64,000 nucleotides of DNA from Aquimarina megaterium XH134 (GCF_000520975.1 NZ_JACB01000031.1:1-64000), one strand, 5' to 3'; shown: positions 54,736 through 63,334, counted from the stretch's first letter. Numbers and translations are program-made. Notes: generated from the sequence alone by a model not told the origin.

Positions 54736-55459
54736 TTGATTTTGTTTATTATTCTAAATATTTAGATACACTCTCAATAGCATCAAATTTCTTATCAAAA
54801 TAAGCTCTTAACTGCCTATTCATTTTATGACCCCTATAAGTTTGATGATATATTTATTATCTGCTCTTATATCTAAATGAGGATGCAAATATAGTACTAA
54901 AATGAACAATAATACTTATTGATATCATTAAGTAAAACGGATATTGTTTTAGATTAAAATAGATTCATTTTTAGTATGTAAATATTCTAAATAAAACTTT
55001 GATGGAATATGCGTAGGAAATTTGTTCTGTTTAGGTTTTTACACCTGTCTTAATCGATTTTTTACGTTTTTTATCGAAAAAAACTATTTTTTGGCAAAAA
55101 AATAAAGAAAAACGTAAATCTATTATCATATTTGTGTTGATTTCTAAATACGGTTTTACCTTACTTTGTGTGAGGTTTTTTTAATTAAAGGATTTGTAGA
55201 AACTAATTACCCCCATAGTTTTTGCTTTAAATACAAATACATTGTCAAAATGAAAAAAACAGAGTATTACTTTTTTTTAAAAAGTTATGTATACAATCCT
55301 ATTAAGTATACAAGTTCTTCCCCTCTTAGATTTTTTGGATATTGGAGGAAAAGTATCCAGCTGCATTAATCAATTAATTAATCAAAATTATTACGGTTTG
55401 ATTTTACGCTATATTTTGAAAAATAATTCACACAATGTTAATCAGTTAGTATATTGCTT
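54736..55459. other. Long AT-rich intergenic region between prfC and the type IX secretion cluster
   Basis: About 720 bases without a gene I can support. TTTACGTTTTT at 55061-55071 is the reverse complement of AAAAACGTAAA at 55108-55118; TCGAT/ATCGA repeats lie nearby. A 67-codon frame at 55166-55369 begins with GTG and has low-complexity content; I do not regard it as real. The region must contain the divergent promoters for prfC and the secreted-protein gene. Confidence 0.4.
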
Positions 55460-57349
55460 ATGTTAATTTTTACTCTATTTCCGCAAAGAAAGTTTACTTC
55501 ACTTATTAGAATTGTATTTTTTATAATCTTATTCTCTTTTGGTAACGGTTATTCTCAAAATTTATTAACAAATCCAGGACTGGATGTTGCTGGAGTTGAT
55601 TGTACAATGGATAACGGGGCATTTGATGTGGCACCTGATGGTTGGGGTAAAATATATACTCCAGATAGATCTACAGAGACTCAAAGAACCTGGTATATTG
55701 TTAATGCTCCAAGGCCAGCTTCTCCTAGTGGGGGATGTTATTTTGGGTTTAGAATGTTTGGTGCTACTCAAGAAGGGATAAAACAAAATGTTACTTTGGT
55801 AGGAGGGGTGCAATATTCATTTTCGTTTGATTATCTTATAGAAAGCCGGCCGGGTTTACCGCCTTGTGCACCTCAAACAGAGATTAAATTAGATGGTACA
55901 GTTGTAGCTACTGTTCCAATATCAAGTGTAGAAAATGTTTGGGAAAGACCTGTTGTAACATTTATTGCTCCAACAAGTGGTTCGTTTTCATTCGAATTTG
56001 TAGCAAAAGGAACTTGCCAAAACACATGGAATTTTGTAGATGATTTGGTTTTAGAAGTTACCGACCCTGATACCGATGGTGACGGTAATCCAAATATAAG
56101 TGACCCTAATCCTTTGGTAGCAACAGCTGTTGATGATAATGTAGCTGCAATGGTTGGAGGAAGTGTAAGTATTGATATTTTAGCGAATGATGATTATTTG
56201 GATAATAATGATCCTAATAATTTAGGTACAACCAGTATTACTCAAATAGGGGGTTCTGCTAATGGTGTAGTTGCGTTTGATGCATCTACAGGAGAGATGA
56301 CATATACCCCAATAGTAGGAGAAGCAGGAAGTTCTGTTACAATTATTTATCAAGTATGTAATGATGAAAGTGGCGTATTGGTTTGCGATGATGCCATAGT
56401 AACAATCGTAGTGGCAGATAATATAATAGCAAATGATGATACAGTTACTATTAATAGTAATACAGGTGGTAATTCTATCAATGTTGTTAACGATAATGAT
56501 ATTTTAAATGGAAATGGAGTTGCACTGGGAGTTGATGTTATGGTAACCACAGTCGCAGATCCCAATCCGGGAGATGGTGTTAGCTTCGACTCAAGTACAG
56601 GCGAGGTTACAATTGTACCCAATACTCCACCAGGTGATTATATCATAACCTATACGCTATGTAGCATCGCTACTCCATTAGTTTGTGATGATGCAATTAT
56701 TACAATTACAGTAGTACCTGCACCAAATGGTACTATAACAGGGCATTTGTATAGTGACTTAAACGATAATAGCACACAAGATATTGGTGAACCAGACTTA
56801 GAAGGAGTAGATGTTAATATTATTGATATTAATGGGATAGAACAAACTGTAACTACTGATGTAAACGGAGACTTCATGGCAAATGTTCCTGTAGGAGCAA
56901 CCGTAGTTGATATTGATAATACAACACTTCCGTTAGGGAGTATACAAACAGAAGGAACCGATCCAACAACAGTAAATGTAATAGGAACCGGAATAACGGT
57001 AGAAGAAAATAATGGGTTTATTGTAATTGCTGATGTTGATGATGAAATCGTTGTTTATACCGGGATCTCTCCGAATGGAGATGGTATTAATGATCAGTTT
57101 AGGATAGTAGGATTAGATAACTTTCCGAATAACACATTACAGATATTCAATCGTTGGGGAGTTAAGATATTTGAAGAGGATGGATATGAACAATCTGGAG
57201 CTAAATTCTTTGAAGGAATTAGTGAAGGAAGAGCTACAATGGGTAAGAATAAAGAATTACCAGTAGGGACTTATTTTTATGTTTTAGAATATGAAAACGC
57301 TAGTGGAATCAACATGTCCAAAGCTGGTTACTTGTATATAAATAGATAA
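55460..57349 (+). CDS. Secreted repeat protein with type B T9SS sorting domain (gliding-associated C-terminal domain)
   Basis: About 629 residues. A signal peptide (ending NGYSQ, about residue 32) is followed by a carbohydrate-binding-like jelly roll, a DTDGDGNPN calcium-type motif, two Ig/cadherin-like repeats with a SIDILANDD pattern, and an SdrD-B-like domain (TGHLYSDLNDNSTQDIGEPD). The C-terminal ~90 residues are the CHU_C/type B sorting domain: ISPNGDGINDQFRIVGLDNF, LQIFNRWG, PVGTYFYVLEY. It should be exported by the type IX system. PorP/SprF and OmpA/PD40 genes follow, the usual trio. The ATG at 55460 is used rather than the TTG two codons earlier. Confidence 0.9.
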   Translation: MLIFTLFPQRKFTSLIRIVFFIILFSFGNGYSQNLLTNPGLDVAGVDCTMDNGAFDVAPDGWGKIYTPDRSTETQRTWYIVNAPRPASPSGGCYFGFRMFGATQEGIKQNVTLVGGVQYSFSFDYLIESRPGLPPCAPQTEIKLDGTVVATVPISSVENVWERPVVTFIAPTSGSFSFEFVAKGTCQNTWNFVDDLVLEVTDPDTDGDGNPNISDPNPLVATAVDDNVAAMVGGSVSIDILANDDYLDNNDPNNLGTTSITQIGGSANGVVAFDASTGEMTYTPIVGEAGSSVTIIYQVCNDESGVLVCDDAIVTIVVADNIIANDDTVTINSNTGGNSINVVNDNDILNGNGVALGVDVMVTTVADPNPGDGVSFDSSTGEVTIVPNTPPGDYIITYTLCSIATPLVCDDAIITITVVPAPNGTITGHLYSDLNDNSTQDIGEPDLEGVDVNIIDINGIEQTVTTDVNGDFMANVPVGATVVDIDNTTLPLGSIQTEGTDPTTVNVIGTGITVEENNGFIVIADVDDEIVVYTGISPNGDGINDQFRIVGLDNFPNNTLQIFNRWGVKIFEEDGYEQSGAKFFEGISEGRATMGKNKELPVGTYFYVLEYENASGINMSKAGYLYINR

Positions 57350-57401
57350 ATGTATCTGGAATATCATATATTTGTTATTCCCTAAATCGAATTAAATACT
57401 T

Positions 57402-58358
57402 ATGAATACATCGTCAATAATGTTTATGCTTGTAGTTTTAGGTTTTGCTACAACTTCTATTTGCGCACAACAAGATGCACAATATACCCAATACATGTAC
57501 AATACGATAAGTGTTAATCCTGCCTATGCTGGTAGTCGTGGAGTATTAAGTATTATGGGATTGCATCGTAGTCAATGGGTTGGCTTAGATGGTGCGCCTC
57601 GTACTCAAACCCTTACTGTTAATACTCCGATAGGAGGTAATGAACGCCTTGGTTTAGGTGTATCTATTGTTAATGATGAGATAGGCCCTACCGATGAAAC
57701 ATATTTCGATATTGATTTTTCCTATTCTATTCCTACTTCAGATGAAGGAAAACTAAGTTTCGGATTAAAAGCGGGCGGTCATTTGTTAAATGTAGATTTT
57801 CAAAAACTATCTCAGTTTAATAGTAATGATGCTTTGTTTGAAAACAATATTGATAATAAGTTTAGCCCTAATGTTGGGGTTGGAGTCTATTATCATACAA
57901 ATCGTTTTTATGTGGGATTAAGTGCTCCTAATCTATTAGAAACAGATCATTTTGATGAAAGTACGACAAGTAGTAATAGTACAGCAGTGAGTTTTTTGGC
58001 AGAAGAACGTATCAACTATTATTTAATAGCGGGTCATGTTTTTGATTTGACCGATGATATAAAATTTAAACCAGCTGTTTTAAGCAAACTAGTGTTTGGA
58101 GCACCATTACAAGTAGACGTTTCTGCAAACTTTTTGTTATATAACCGTTTAACCTTGGGAGCAGCATATCGTTGGAGTGCGGCAGTGAGTGGTATGGTGG
58201 GCTTCCAGATATCAGACTCGATGATGATCGGATTTGCTTATGATCGAGAAACAACAGAGTTAGGACAATCACAGTTTAATGATGGAAGTTATGAAGTGAT
58301 GCTACGATTCGAACTTTTCAAAAAATATAATAGAATGCTAACACCGCGTTTCTTTTAA
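57402..58358 (+). CDS. PorP/SprF family type IX secretion membrane protein
   Basis: A 318-residue protein with a signal peptide (ending CAQQ) and the family start QDAQYTQYMYNTISVNPAYA, GSRGVLSIMGLHRSQWVGLDG, and GAPLQVDVS near the C-terminus. It is predicted to be an outer-membrane protein; SprF-type members are specifically needed for secretion of their neighbouring type-B cargo. It lies 52 bases after the cargo gene and 29 before the OmpA gene. The truncated gene at the left window edge is a paralogue. Confidence 0.93.
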   Translation: MNTSSIMFMLVVLGFATTSICAQQDAQYTQYMYNTISVNPAYAGSRGVLSIMGLHRSQWVGLDGAPRTQTLTVNTPIGGNERLGLGVSIVNDEIGPTDETYFDIDFSYSIPTSDEGKLSFGLKAGGHLLNVDFQKLSQFNSNDALFENNIDNKFSPNVGVGVYYHTNRFYVGLSAPNLLETDHFDESTTSSNSTAVSFLAEERINYYLIAGHVFDLTDDIKFKPAVLSKLVFGAPLQVDVSANFLLYNRLTLGAAYRWSAAVSGMVGFQISDSMMIGFAYDRETTELGQSQFNDGSYEVMLRFELFKKYNRMLTPRFF

Positions 58359-58387
58359 TTAAGATTTTAAAATGTAATAGTAAAAAA

Positions 58388-60349
58388 ATGGGGAAATATT
58401 TACTTAAATCATTATTGATTTTTATGCTGTTGTTTTTCGGAAACAATACTCTTTTATCTCAGGAAAAAAAACTCAAAAAAGCCAAAGAACAATATGATAA
58501 GTATCAATATATTGATGCACAAGAAACGTATCTTAAAGTAGCTAGAAAAGGATATAAGAGTGCAGATCTTTTTATGAATCTGGGAGATAGTTATTATTTT
58601 AATAGTCAGTTTGAAGAGGCGCTAAAATGGTATGAAGAATTAGTAAATTCTTATCCTGATCAAGTTCAACCCGAATACTACTTTAGATATGCACAAACAC
58701 TAAAAACTATAGAGAGATACGAGGATTCTGATACATACATGCAAAAATTTGCAGCTGCTAATGGGAATGATCTACGTGCAAAATTATTTTTAGACGGATC
58801 TGATTATCTAAAACGAATCGATTTTCAATCGGGTAGATTTGAAATAGAAAACGCATCAGTAAATTCTTCTTTTGTTGAGTTTGGAACTGCTTTTTACGGA
58901 AAAAATATAGTTTTTAGCTCTTCTAGAGATACGCTAACATTTAAAAAAGCTATTCACCAATGGAATGGAGAAGCTTTCTTAAATCTTTTTGAAGCAACAT
59001 ATGACTCGGTGAATAATAATTTTTCGAAAATTAAAAGGTTTGATCGAAAAATAAATTCAAAATTTCATGAGTCAACACCCGTTTTTACAAAGGATACACG
59101 AACTATTTACTTTACAAGAAATAATTTTGAAGAAGGAAAACTAGGCCGTGATCAAAGAGGAACAAATAAGTTGAAAATATATCGTTCCTATAAAAATCCT
59201 GAGGGAGGATGGACAACACCGCAAAATTTACCATTTAATAGTGATGAGTATTCTGTTGCACACCCTACATTAAGTAGTGATGAAAAAACATTGTATTTTT
59301 CATCAGATATGCCGGGAGGAAAAGGACTCTCTGATTTATATGAAGTGACTATTAATGGCGATGGTAGTTTTGGAGAACCAAAAAATTTGGGAGATAGAAT
59401 TAATACAGAAGGAAAAGAAACCTTCCCATTTATTGGAGCAGACAACGAGTTATATTTCTCGTCTGATGGGCATATGGGCTTAGGAGGATTAGATGTATTC
59501 GTTACAAAGGTTAATCCGCAAACAGATAAAGAAAAATTAGTAGTAAATGTTGGTAAGCCAATTAATGGACCTAAAGATGATTTTGCATTTATAATTAATG
59601 AAAATACCAAGAAAGGATATTTTTCATCCAATCGTGAAGGAGGAAAAGGAAATGATGATATTTATAGCTTTATAGAACTAGAAGACTTAAAAGATTTCTG
59701 CGAGACTACAATTGCAGGATTGGTTACCGATAAAGATACTAAGAAATTATTACCAGGGACCAAAGTCTCTCTATATGATAGTAATAACAATCTAATACAA
59801 AGTTTTGTTGTAGGTGATGAAGCTACCTATTCCCAACTGGTCGAATGTGAATCCAGCTATTTTGTGCGAGCAGAGAAAGAGGAATACAACACTTTGGAGA
59901 AGCTTGTGAATACGTCGGATAAATCCCAAACGATGGATACTCCACTTGCACTAGAAAAGAAAATTAAAACTGCAGATGTAGGAGATGATTTAACAAAGAT
60001 ATTAGCGCTTAAACCAATTTATTTTGATTTTAATGGATATACAATACGTTCTGATGCAAAAATAGAACTGGCAAAAGTAATTGAAGTGATGAATCAGTAT
60101 GCTAATATGAAACTAGAAATAAGAGCACATACAGATAGCCATGGAGAAGATCAATACAACTTATATTTGTCTGAAAAAAGAGCCGAAGCTACTGTAAATT
60201 ATATGATCGATAATGGTATATCTGCAGATCGATTAACAGGAAAAGGATATGGAGAAACCCAATTGGTTAATGACTGCGGTAATGAATCGAATTGCGAGAA
60301 AGACAAACATCAATTAAATAGACGAAGTGAATTTATTATTATTAAATAA
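58388..60349 (+). CDS. OmpA-family protein with TPR and PD40 repeats (PorE-like)
   Basis: A 653-residue exported protein: signal peptide (about residues 1-24), TPR-like repeats (about 25-140), WD40-like PD40 repeats (HPTLSSDEKTLYFSSDMPGG and ELYFSSDGHMGLGGLDVFV, about 180-435), a carboxypeptidase-regulatory-like segment (about 445-520) and a C-terminal OmpA domain (PIYFDFNGYTIRSDAKIELA, IRAHTDSHG, LNRRSEFII). The OmpA domain binds peptidoglycan. The layout matches PorE-like proteins that anchor the type IX machinery or link it to cargo/PorP pairs. Confidence 0.92.
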   Translation: MGKYLLKSLLIFMLLFFGNNTLLSQEKKLKKAKEQYDKYQYIDAQETYLKVARKGYKSADLFMNLGDSYYFNSQFEEALKWYEELVNSYPDQVQPEYYFRYAQTLKTIERYEDSDTYMQKFAAANGNDLRAKLFLDGSDYLKRIDFQSGRFEIENASVNSSFVEFGTAFYGKNIVFSSSRDTLTFKKAIHQWNGEAFLNLFEATYDSVNNNFSKIKRFDRKINSKFHESTPVFTKDTRTIYFTRNNFEEGKLGRDQRGTNKLKIYRSYKNPEGGWTTPQNLPFNSDEYSVAHPTLSSDEKTLYFSSDMPGGKGLSDLYEVTINGDGSFGEPKNLGDRINTEGKETFPFIGADNELYFSSDGHMGLGGLDVFVTKVNPQTDKEKLVVNVGKPINGPKDDFAFIINENTKKGYFSSNREGGKGNDDIYSFIELEDLKDFCETTIAGLVTDKDTKKLLPGTKVSLYDSNNNLIQSFVVGDEATYSQLVECESSYFVRAEKEEYNTLEKLVNTSDKSQTMDTPLALEKKIKTADVGDDLTKILALKPIYFDFNGYTIRSDAKIELAKVIEVMNQYANMKLEIRAHTDSHGEDQYNLYLSEKRAEATVNYMIDNGISADRLTGKGYGETQLVNDCGNESNCEKDKHQLNRRSEFIIIK

Positions 60350-60379
60350 ATTTTAGCACAATATATTTTACATATAGTT

Positions 60380-60409
60380 AAAACGCCTCAATAGCATGAG
60401 GCGTTTTTT
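60380..60409 (+). terminator. Rho-independent terminator after the OmpA-family gene
   Basis: AAAACGCCTCA at 60380-60390 pairs with TGAGGCGTTTT at 60397-60407 around ATAGCA, with six T in the tail. It closes the type IX trio. Confidence 0.92.
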
Positions 60410-60624
60410 ATTGAAGAAATTCTTTTTTTGAAAAACTGCAGGGTAATAAGTCCAAAATAAATATGTAAACCAATTTTGAGGTATGGCAGATTTTTTGCCT
60501 TACTATTTTTAAGTACTATAGTAAAGGTTTTTATTAAGAATAGAAACAGCTAAATTAGTCTCTATAGGTAATATGAATTATGAATTACTCTTATGATTTC
60601 GTAATTTTGGAGCAATTAAAAACA

Positions 60625-61146
60625 ATGGAAGAAGAAGAAAAAGTTATCCTGGTTAACGAAAATGACGAGCAAATAGGGCTGATGCCTAAACTAGAAGCAC
60701 ATCAAAAAGCTGTATTGCATAGAGCCTTTTCGGTATTTATTATGAATAGTAAAAACGAATTGATGCTTCAGCAAAGAGCGCATCATAAATACCATTCACC
60801 AGGTTTATGGACAAATACATGCTGTAGCCACCAAAGAGAAGGAGAAACTAATATAGAAGCAGGAATACGAAGATTACAAGAAGAAATGGGGTTTACCACT
60901 TCATTAAAAGATTCTGTTTCGTTTATATATAAAGCTCCTTTTGATAATGGACTTACCGAACATGAATATGATCATGTATTATTAGGAAAGTATGAAGAAG
61001 ATCCTGTTATTAATCCAGAAGAAGTAGTCAATTGGAAATGGATGCCTATAGAAGCTGTAAAACATGATATATTAGTACATCCCGAACTATATACAGAATG
61101 GTTTAAAATCATTTTTGAAAAATTTTATTCGCACATAACCTTATGA
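60625..61146 (+). CDS. idi: Isopentenyl-diphosphate delta-isomerase type 1
   Basis: About 173 residues, a Nudix-fold isomerase of the type I family. Active-site elements visible are WTNTCCSHQREGE (catalytic Cys), RRLQEEMGF (Nudix-like metal site) and EHEYDHVLLGKY (catalytic Glu). It interconverts IPP and DMAPP in isoprenoid synthesis in the cytoplasm. The in-frame ATG at 60625 (MEEEEKVILVNENDEQIGL) fits the family better than the ATG 45 bases upstream. Its stop overlaps the next gene by four bases. Confidence 0.93.
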   Translation: MEEEEKVILVNENDEQIGLMPKLEAHQKAVLHRAFSVFIMNSKNELMLQQRAHHKYHSPGLWTNTCCSHQREGETNIEAGIRRLQEEMGFTTSLKDSVSFIYKAPFDNGLTEHEYDHVLLGKYEEDPVINPEEVVNWKWMPIEAVKHDILVHPELYTEWFKIIFEKFYSHITL

Positions 61147-61553
61147 GGATTAAAGCATGTAGAAAAGCTCATTTTAATGCAGCACATCGATTATATAGAA
61201 AGGATTGGAGTGACGAAAAAAACCTTCAAATATTCGGCAAGTGTAGCAATCCAAAATATCACGGCCATAATTATGAACTTATCGTAGCTGTAATAGGAGA
61301 GATTGATCCGGAAACAGGTTTTTTGATGGATCTTAAGATCTTAAAAGAATACATTAAAACCGAAGTCGAAGACTATATGGATCATAAAAATCTTAATGAA
61401 GAGGTAGAAGAGTTTAAGAGTTTAAATCCTACTGTAGAAAATATAGCCTTTGTAATCTGGCATAGATTGCGTAAAAAGATAGCTTCGCAATACGATATTG
61501 AAGTTACTTTATATGAAACTCCTCGCAATTTTGTAATCTATAAAGGAGAATAA
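61143..61553 (+). CDS. 6-pyruvoyl-tetrahydropterin synthase/QueD family protein
   Basis: A 136-residue enzyme. Zinc ligands are His15, His40 and His42 (AHFNAAHRLYR, YHGHNYEL), with the family Cys34 at KCSNP. LMDLKILKEYIK and DHKNLNE are further conserved points, and a C-terminal Glu (LYETPRN) completes the site. It acts on dihydroneopterin triphosphate, either in tetrahydropterin synthesis or, as QueD, in queuosine synthesis. Which role applies is not decidable here. It overlaps idi and is three bases from the peroxiredoxin gene. Confidence 0.9.
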   Translation: MRIKACRKAHFNAAHRLYRKDWSDEKNLQIFGKCSNPKYHGHNYELIVAVIGEIDPETGFLMDLKILKEYIKTEVEDYMDHKNLNEEVEEFKSLNPTVENIAFVIWHRLRKKIASQYDIEVTLYETPRNFVIYKGE

Positions 61554-61556
61554 AAC

Positions 61557-62018
61557 ATGGGGCTACTAGTAGGTGATAAGGTTCCCGAGTTTATCGCTAC
61601 AAATGACAAAGGAGAACATTTTTTGAGCTCTGATATTATCGGGAAAAAAAATCTGGTACTTTATTTTTATCCTAAAAATTTTACTCCCGGTTGTACAAAA
61701 GAAGCCTGTAACTTTAGGGATAGTTATGTAGATTTTGAAAATCTTGGTGTAGAAGTGATAGGCATAAGCGCCGATAGTATAAAATCACACACAAGATTTA
61801 AGAGTACATACAAACTTCCTTTTATGTTTTTGTCGGACTCTAATGGTGAATTAAGAAAGCTTTTTGGTGTGAAATCAGAATTATTGGGATTACTACCAGG
61901 AAGAGAAACCTATGTGATAGATAAAAAAGGAATCATACAACTAAAATTTAATAGTATGAAAGCCTCAGAACATGTAAATAAAGCACTAGAAAAAATAAAA
62001 GAAATAGTAAACGAGTAA
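61557..62018 (+). CDS. bcp: Thioredoxin-dependent peroxiredoxin, Bcp family
   Basis: A 153-residue peroxiredoxin with peroxidatic Cys46 and resolving Cys51 in YFYPKNFTPGCTKEACNFRD, the alpha-2 arrangement of Bcp/PrxQ, and VIGISADSIKSHTRF further on. It reduces peroxides with thioredoxin in the cytoplasm. It ends the small idi-PTPS-bcp operon. An AAAGGAG motif lies nine bases upstream of the ATG, but it overlaps the end of the previous coding region, so it may be fortuitous. Confidence 0.93.
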   Translation: MGLLVGDKVPEFIATNDKGEHFLSSDIIGKKNLVLYFYPKNFTPGCTKEACNFRDSYVDFENLGVEVIGISADSIKSHTRFKSTYKLPFMFLSDSNGELRKLFGVKSELLGLLPGRETYVIDKKGIIQLKFNSMKASEHVNKALEKIKEIVNE

Positions 62019-62063
62019 CGAACTTCTTCTGAAAATAAAAATTTAGAAAGCAGTTCGTCTTTT
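62019..62063 (+). terminator. Possible terminator after bcp
   Basis: CGAACT at 62019-62024 pairs with AGTTCG at 62052-62057; TTCT and AGAA can extend it internally. TCTTTT follows. The loop is long and the structure imperfect. Confidence 0.4.
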
Positions 62064-62116
62064 ACATACTTCATTATTAAATTGAAAACACTAATTTTGC
62101 ACAAAATAAATTAGAT

Positions 62117-62383
62117 ATGGCAAATAAGAGAGACCTTAAAAAGGATATAAACTACGTTTTAGGAGATATTATAGAAGAAGTCTATATGTGGGAATTAGAA
62201 AACCCTGGTAAAGATGGTAAATCTGGAGAAGCAATCATTGATGAAGCAATTACATCTTTTGATAGTTTTATGGCTAGAGCTAATGAACGAAAACTTGAAA
62301 ATCCTAAAAAACATTTTAAATCTCTTCGCGATGATTTAGAAAAAACAGCTAAGGCTTTAGTTAAAAAAGTAAATGCATTGTAA
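62117..62383 (+). CDS. Small conserved-looking protein of unknown function
   Basis: An 88-residue, charged, mostly helical protein without signal peptide or membrane segment: MANKRDLKKDINYVLGDIIE at the start, a mid segment rich in Asp/Glu, and a basic C-terminal helix (EKTAKALVKKVNAL). It looks like a protein conserved among flavobacteria, but I cannot assign a domain. TAATTTTG at 62092-62099 resembles a -7 promoter element just before the gene, though no clear -33 element is seen. A terminator/promoter hairpin follows. Confidence 0.75.
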   Translation: MANKRDLKKDINYVLGDIIEEVYMWELENPGKDGKSGEAIIDEAITSFDSFMARANERKLENPKKHFKSLRDDLEKTAKALVKKVNAL

Positions 62384-62400
62384 TTTTTCTTTAAAAAATA

Positions 62401-62431
62401 TTTGTAAAAACGGTTGTAGAAATTATATTTG
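62401..62431 (+). promoter_or_regulatory. Promoter of the second tRNA-Thr gene
   Basis: TTTG at 62401-62404 and TATATTTG at 62424-62431 with a 19-base spacer, an excellent consensus match, 12 bases before the tRNA. It overlaps the hairpin at 62406-62442. Confidence 0.75.
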
Positions 62432-62442
62432 CAACCGTTTTT
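62406..62442 (+). terminator. Inverted repeat spanning the tRNA promoter
   Basis: AAAAACGGTTG at 62406-62416 is the perfect reverse complement of CAACCGTTTTT at 62432-62442. Read from upstream it ends the 88-residue protein gene (T run included); the tRNA promoter lies within its arms and loop. Confidence 0.65.
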
Positions 62443-62516
62443 GCCGATATAGCTCAGCTGGCTAGAGCAGCTGATTTGTAATCAGCAGGTCGTGGGTTCG
62501 AGTCCCTCTATCGGCT
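62443..62516 (+). tRNA. tRNA-Thr (anticodon UGU), second copy
   Basis: A 74-base tRNA identical to the copy at 19687-19760 except for the last acceptor pair, where G-C is replaced by A-T (GCCGATA/TATCGGC), a compensated change that keeps the helix. Discriminator T, no encoded CCA. It has its own promoter and terminator. Confidence 0.97.
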
Positions 62517-62520
62517 CTTA

Positions 62521-62553
62521 AAAAAGTCCTAAACATTAAGTTTAGGACTTTTT
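62521..62553. terminator. Bidirectional terminator between tRNA-Thr and the minus-strand peptide gene
   Basis: AAAAAGTCCTAAAC at 62521-62534 pairs perfectly with GTTTAGGACTTTTT at 62540-62553, loop ATTAA. A second near-palindrome (CTTTTTTAAAC/GTTTAAAAAAG, 62554-62576) adjoins it. Confidence 0.9.
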
Positions 62554-62621
62554 CTTTTTTAAACAGTTTAAAAAAGAAAGAATATACTTAGAATATTTAA
62601 TTATTCTATTAAACGATTTTT

Positions 62622-62837
62622 CTATATACAGCAACCATTTGATGGGTGATAAGAGCACCCAGGAATATAAGTAGCACCACAACTAGGATTATTTAATGCA
62701 ACATGAGAAGTTGTACAGCATCGTAGTGCAGGGTTACAACATTTTCGAAGTACTGGAATACGACCACCGTTTATTCCTTTTTGTTCACTCTTTTTAAGGC
62801 TTTTTGTTCCTTCTAAATCTAAGATGGTTTTTAACAT
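62622..62837 (-). CDS. Cysteine-rich GG-leader peptide (candidate RiPP precursor)
   Basis: A 71-residue peptide. Residues 1-25 (ILDLEGTKSLKKSEQKGINGG) form a Bacteroidota bacteriocin-type double-glycine leader, the kind processed by C39-peptidase exporters. The predicted core (26-71) has eight Cys (33, 34, 40, 41, 53, 61, 69, 70), mostly as CC pairs, plus several Ser/Thr, which would allow disulfides or thioether rings. No lanthionine synthetase, radical-SAM enzyme or exporter gene is in the window. It is transcribed divergently from a second GG-leader peptide gene, with a strong terminator downstream. Confidence 0.7.
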   Translation of the reverse strand: MLKTILDLEGTKSLKKSEQKGINGGRIPVLRKCCNPALRCCTTSHVALNNPSCGATYIPGCSYHPSNGCCI

Positions 62838-63031
62838 GATATTTAGGTTTTAAGTTTCATCACTAAATTAAGGAAAATACGTGTCTATGATGTACGGTAA
62901 TACCTCAATTAACATTCTGTGATAGGCGCTCACGCGAATAGATCAAACTCTTCTTTTATTAATCGTTTTTTAACTTTTATAAATAGATATTTTCTTAACT
63001 TGGTAATGTTATTAACCTTTAAATATATATC

Positions 63032-63178
63032 ATGAAAAAAAAGGATATTAAGTCGTTAAAACTTAACAAAAAATCTATTTCTAAATTGAGTTTAACTCAT
63101 ATTAAAGGAGGGAGAGCAACTAACGATTGTGATCTCGAATCTTTTATGCGTACATGTCCTAAGAAATGTTGGCCATAA
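63032..63178 (+). CDS. Short GG-leader peptide (candidate class I lanthipeptide-like precursor)
   Basis: A 48-residue frame. The leader MKKKDIKSLKLNKKSISKL through IKGG (Gly26-Gly27) closely follows the Bacteroidota class I lanthipeptide-type leader pattern (KSLKLNKKSIS...KGG). The 21-residue predicted core has Cys33, Cys42 and Cys46 with Thr30, Ser37 and Thr41 and ends in CWP. It has a clean UUCG-capped terminator just after the stop, which supports a real gene. No modification enzyme lies nearby. It lies 194 bases from the divergent cysteine-rich peptide gene. Confidence 0.75.
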   Translation: MKKKDIKSLKLNKKSISKLSLTHIKGGRATNDCDLESFMRTCPKKCWP

Positions 63179-63183
63179 AATTT

Positions 63184-63213
63184 AGCGAACTTCGGTTCGC
63201 TTTTCTTTTTTTT
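63184..63213 (+). terminator. Terminator with TTCG tetraloop
   Basis: AGCGAAC at 63184-63190 pairs with GTTCGCT at 63195-63201 around TTCG, followed by a T-rich tail. It lies six bases after the peptide stop codon. Confidence 0.92.
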
Positions 63214-63334
63214 ATGAGTTTAAGGCTTTTATAAAATTCAACTAAGAATTTGTATACTAATTCTTCTTCCAGAAATTATTTTTGGGAATCATAAGACATT
63301 TTAAATAGTTTAAAATCTACAGAATTTTAGAAAG

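Noticed and set aside
55166..55369. 67-codon frame upstream of the secreted type IX protein
   Set aside because: GTG start, low-complexity T/A-rich coding content, no recognisable domain, inside a region rich in inverted repeats. More likely leader DNA.
63106..63115. AAAGGAGGGA resembling a Shine-Dalgarno site
   Set aside because: It lies inside the peptide gene and encodes the Lys-Gly-Gly-Arg of the leader cleavage site; no start codon follows at a suitable distance.
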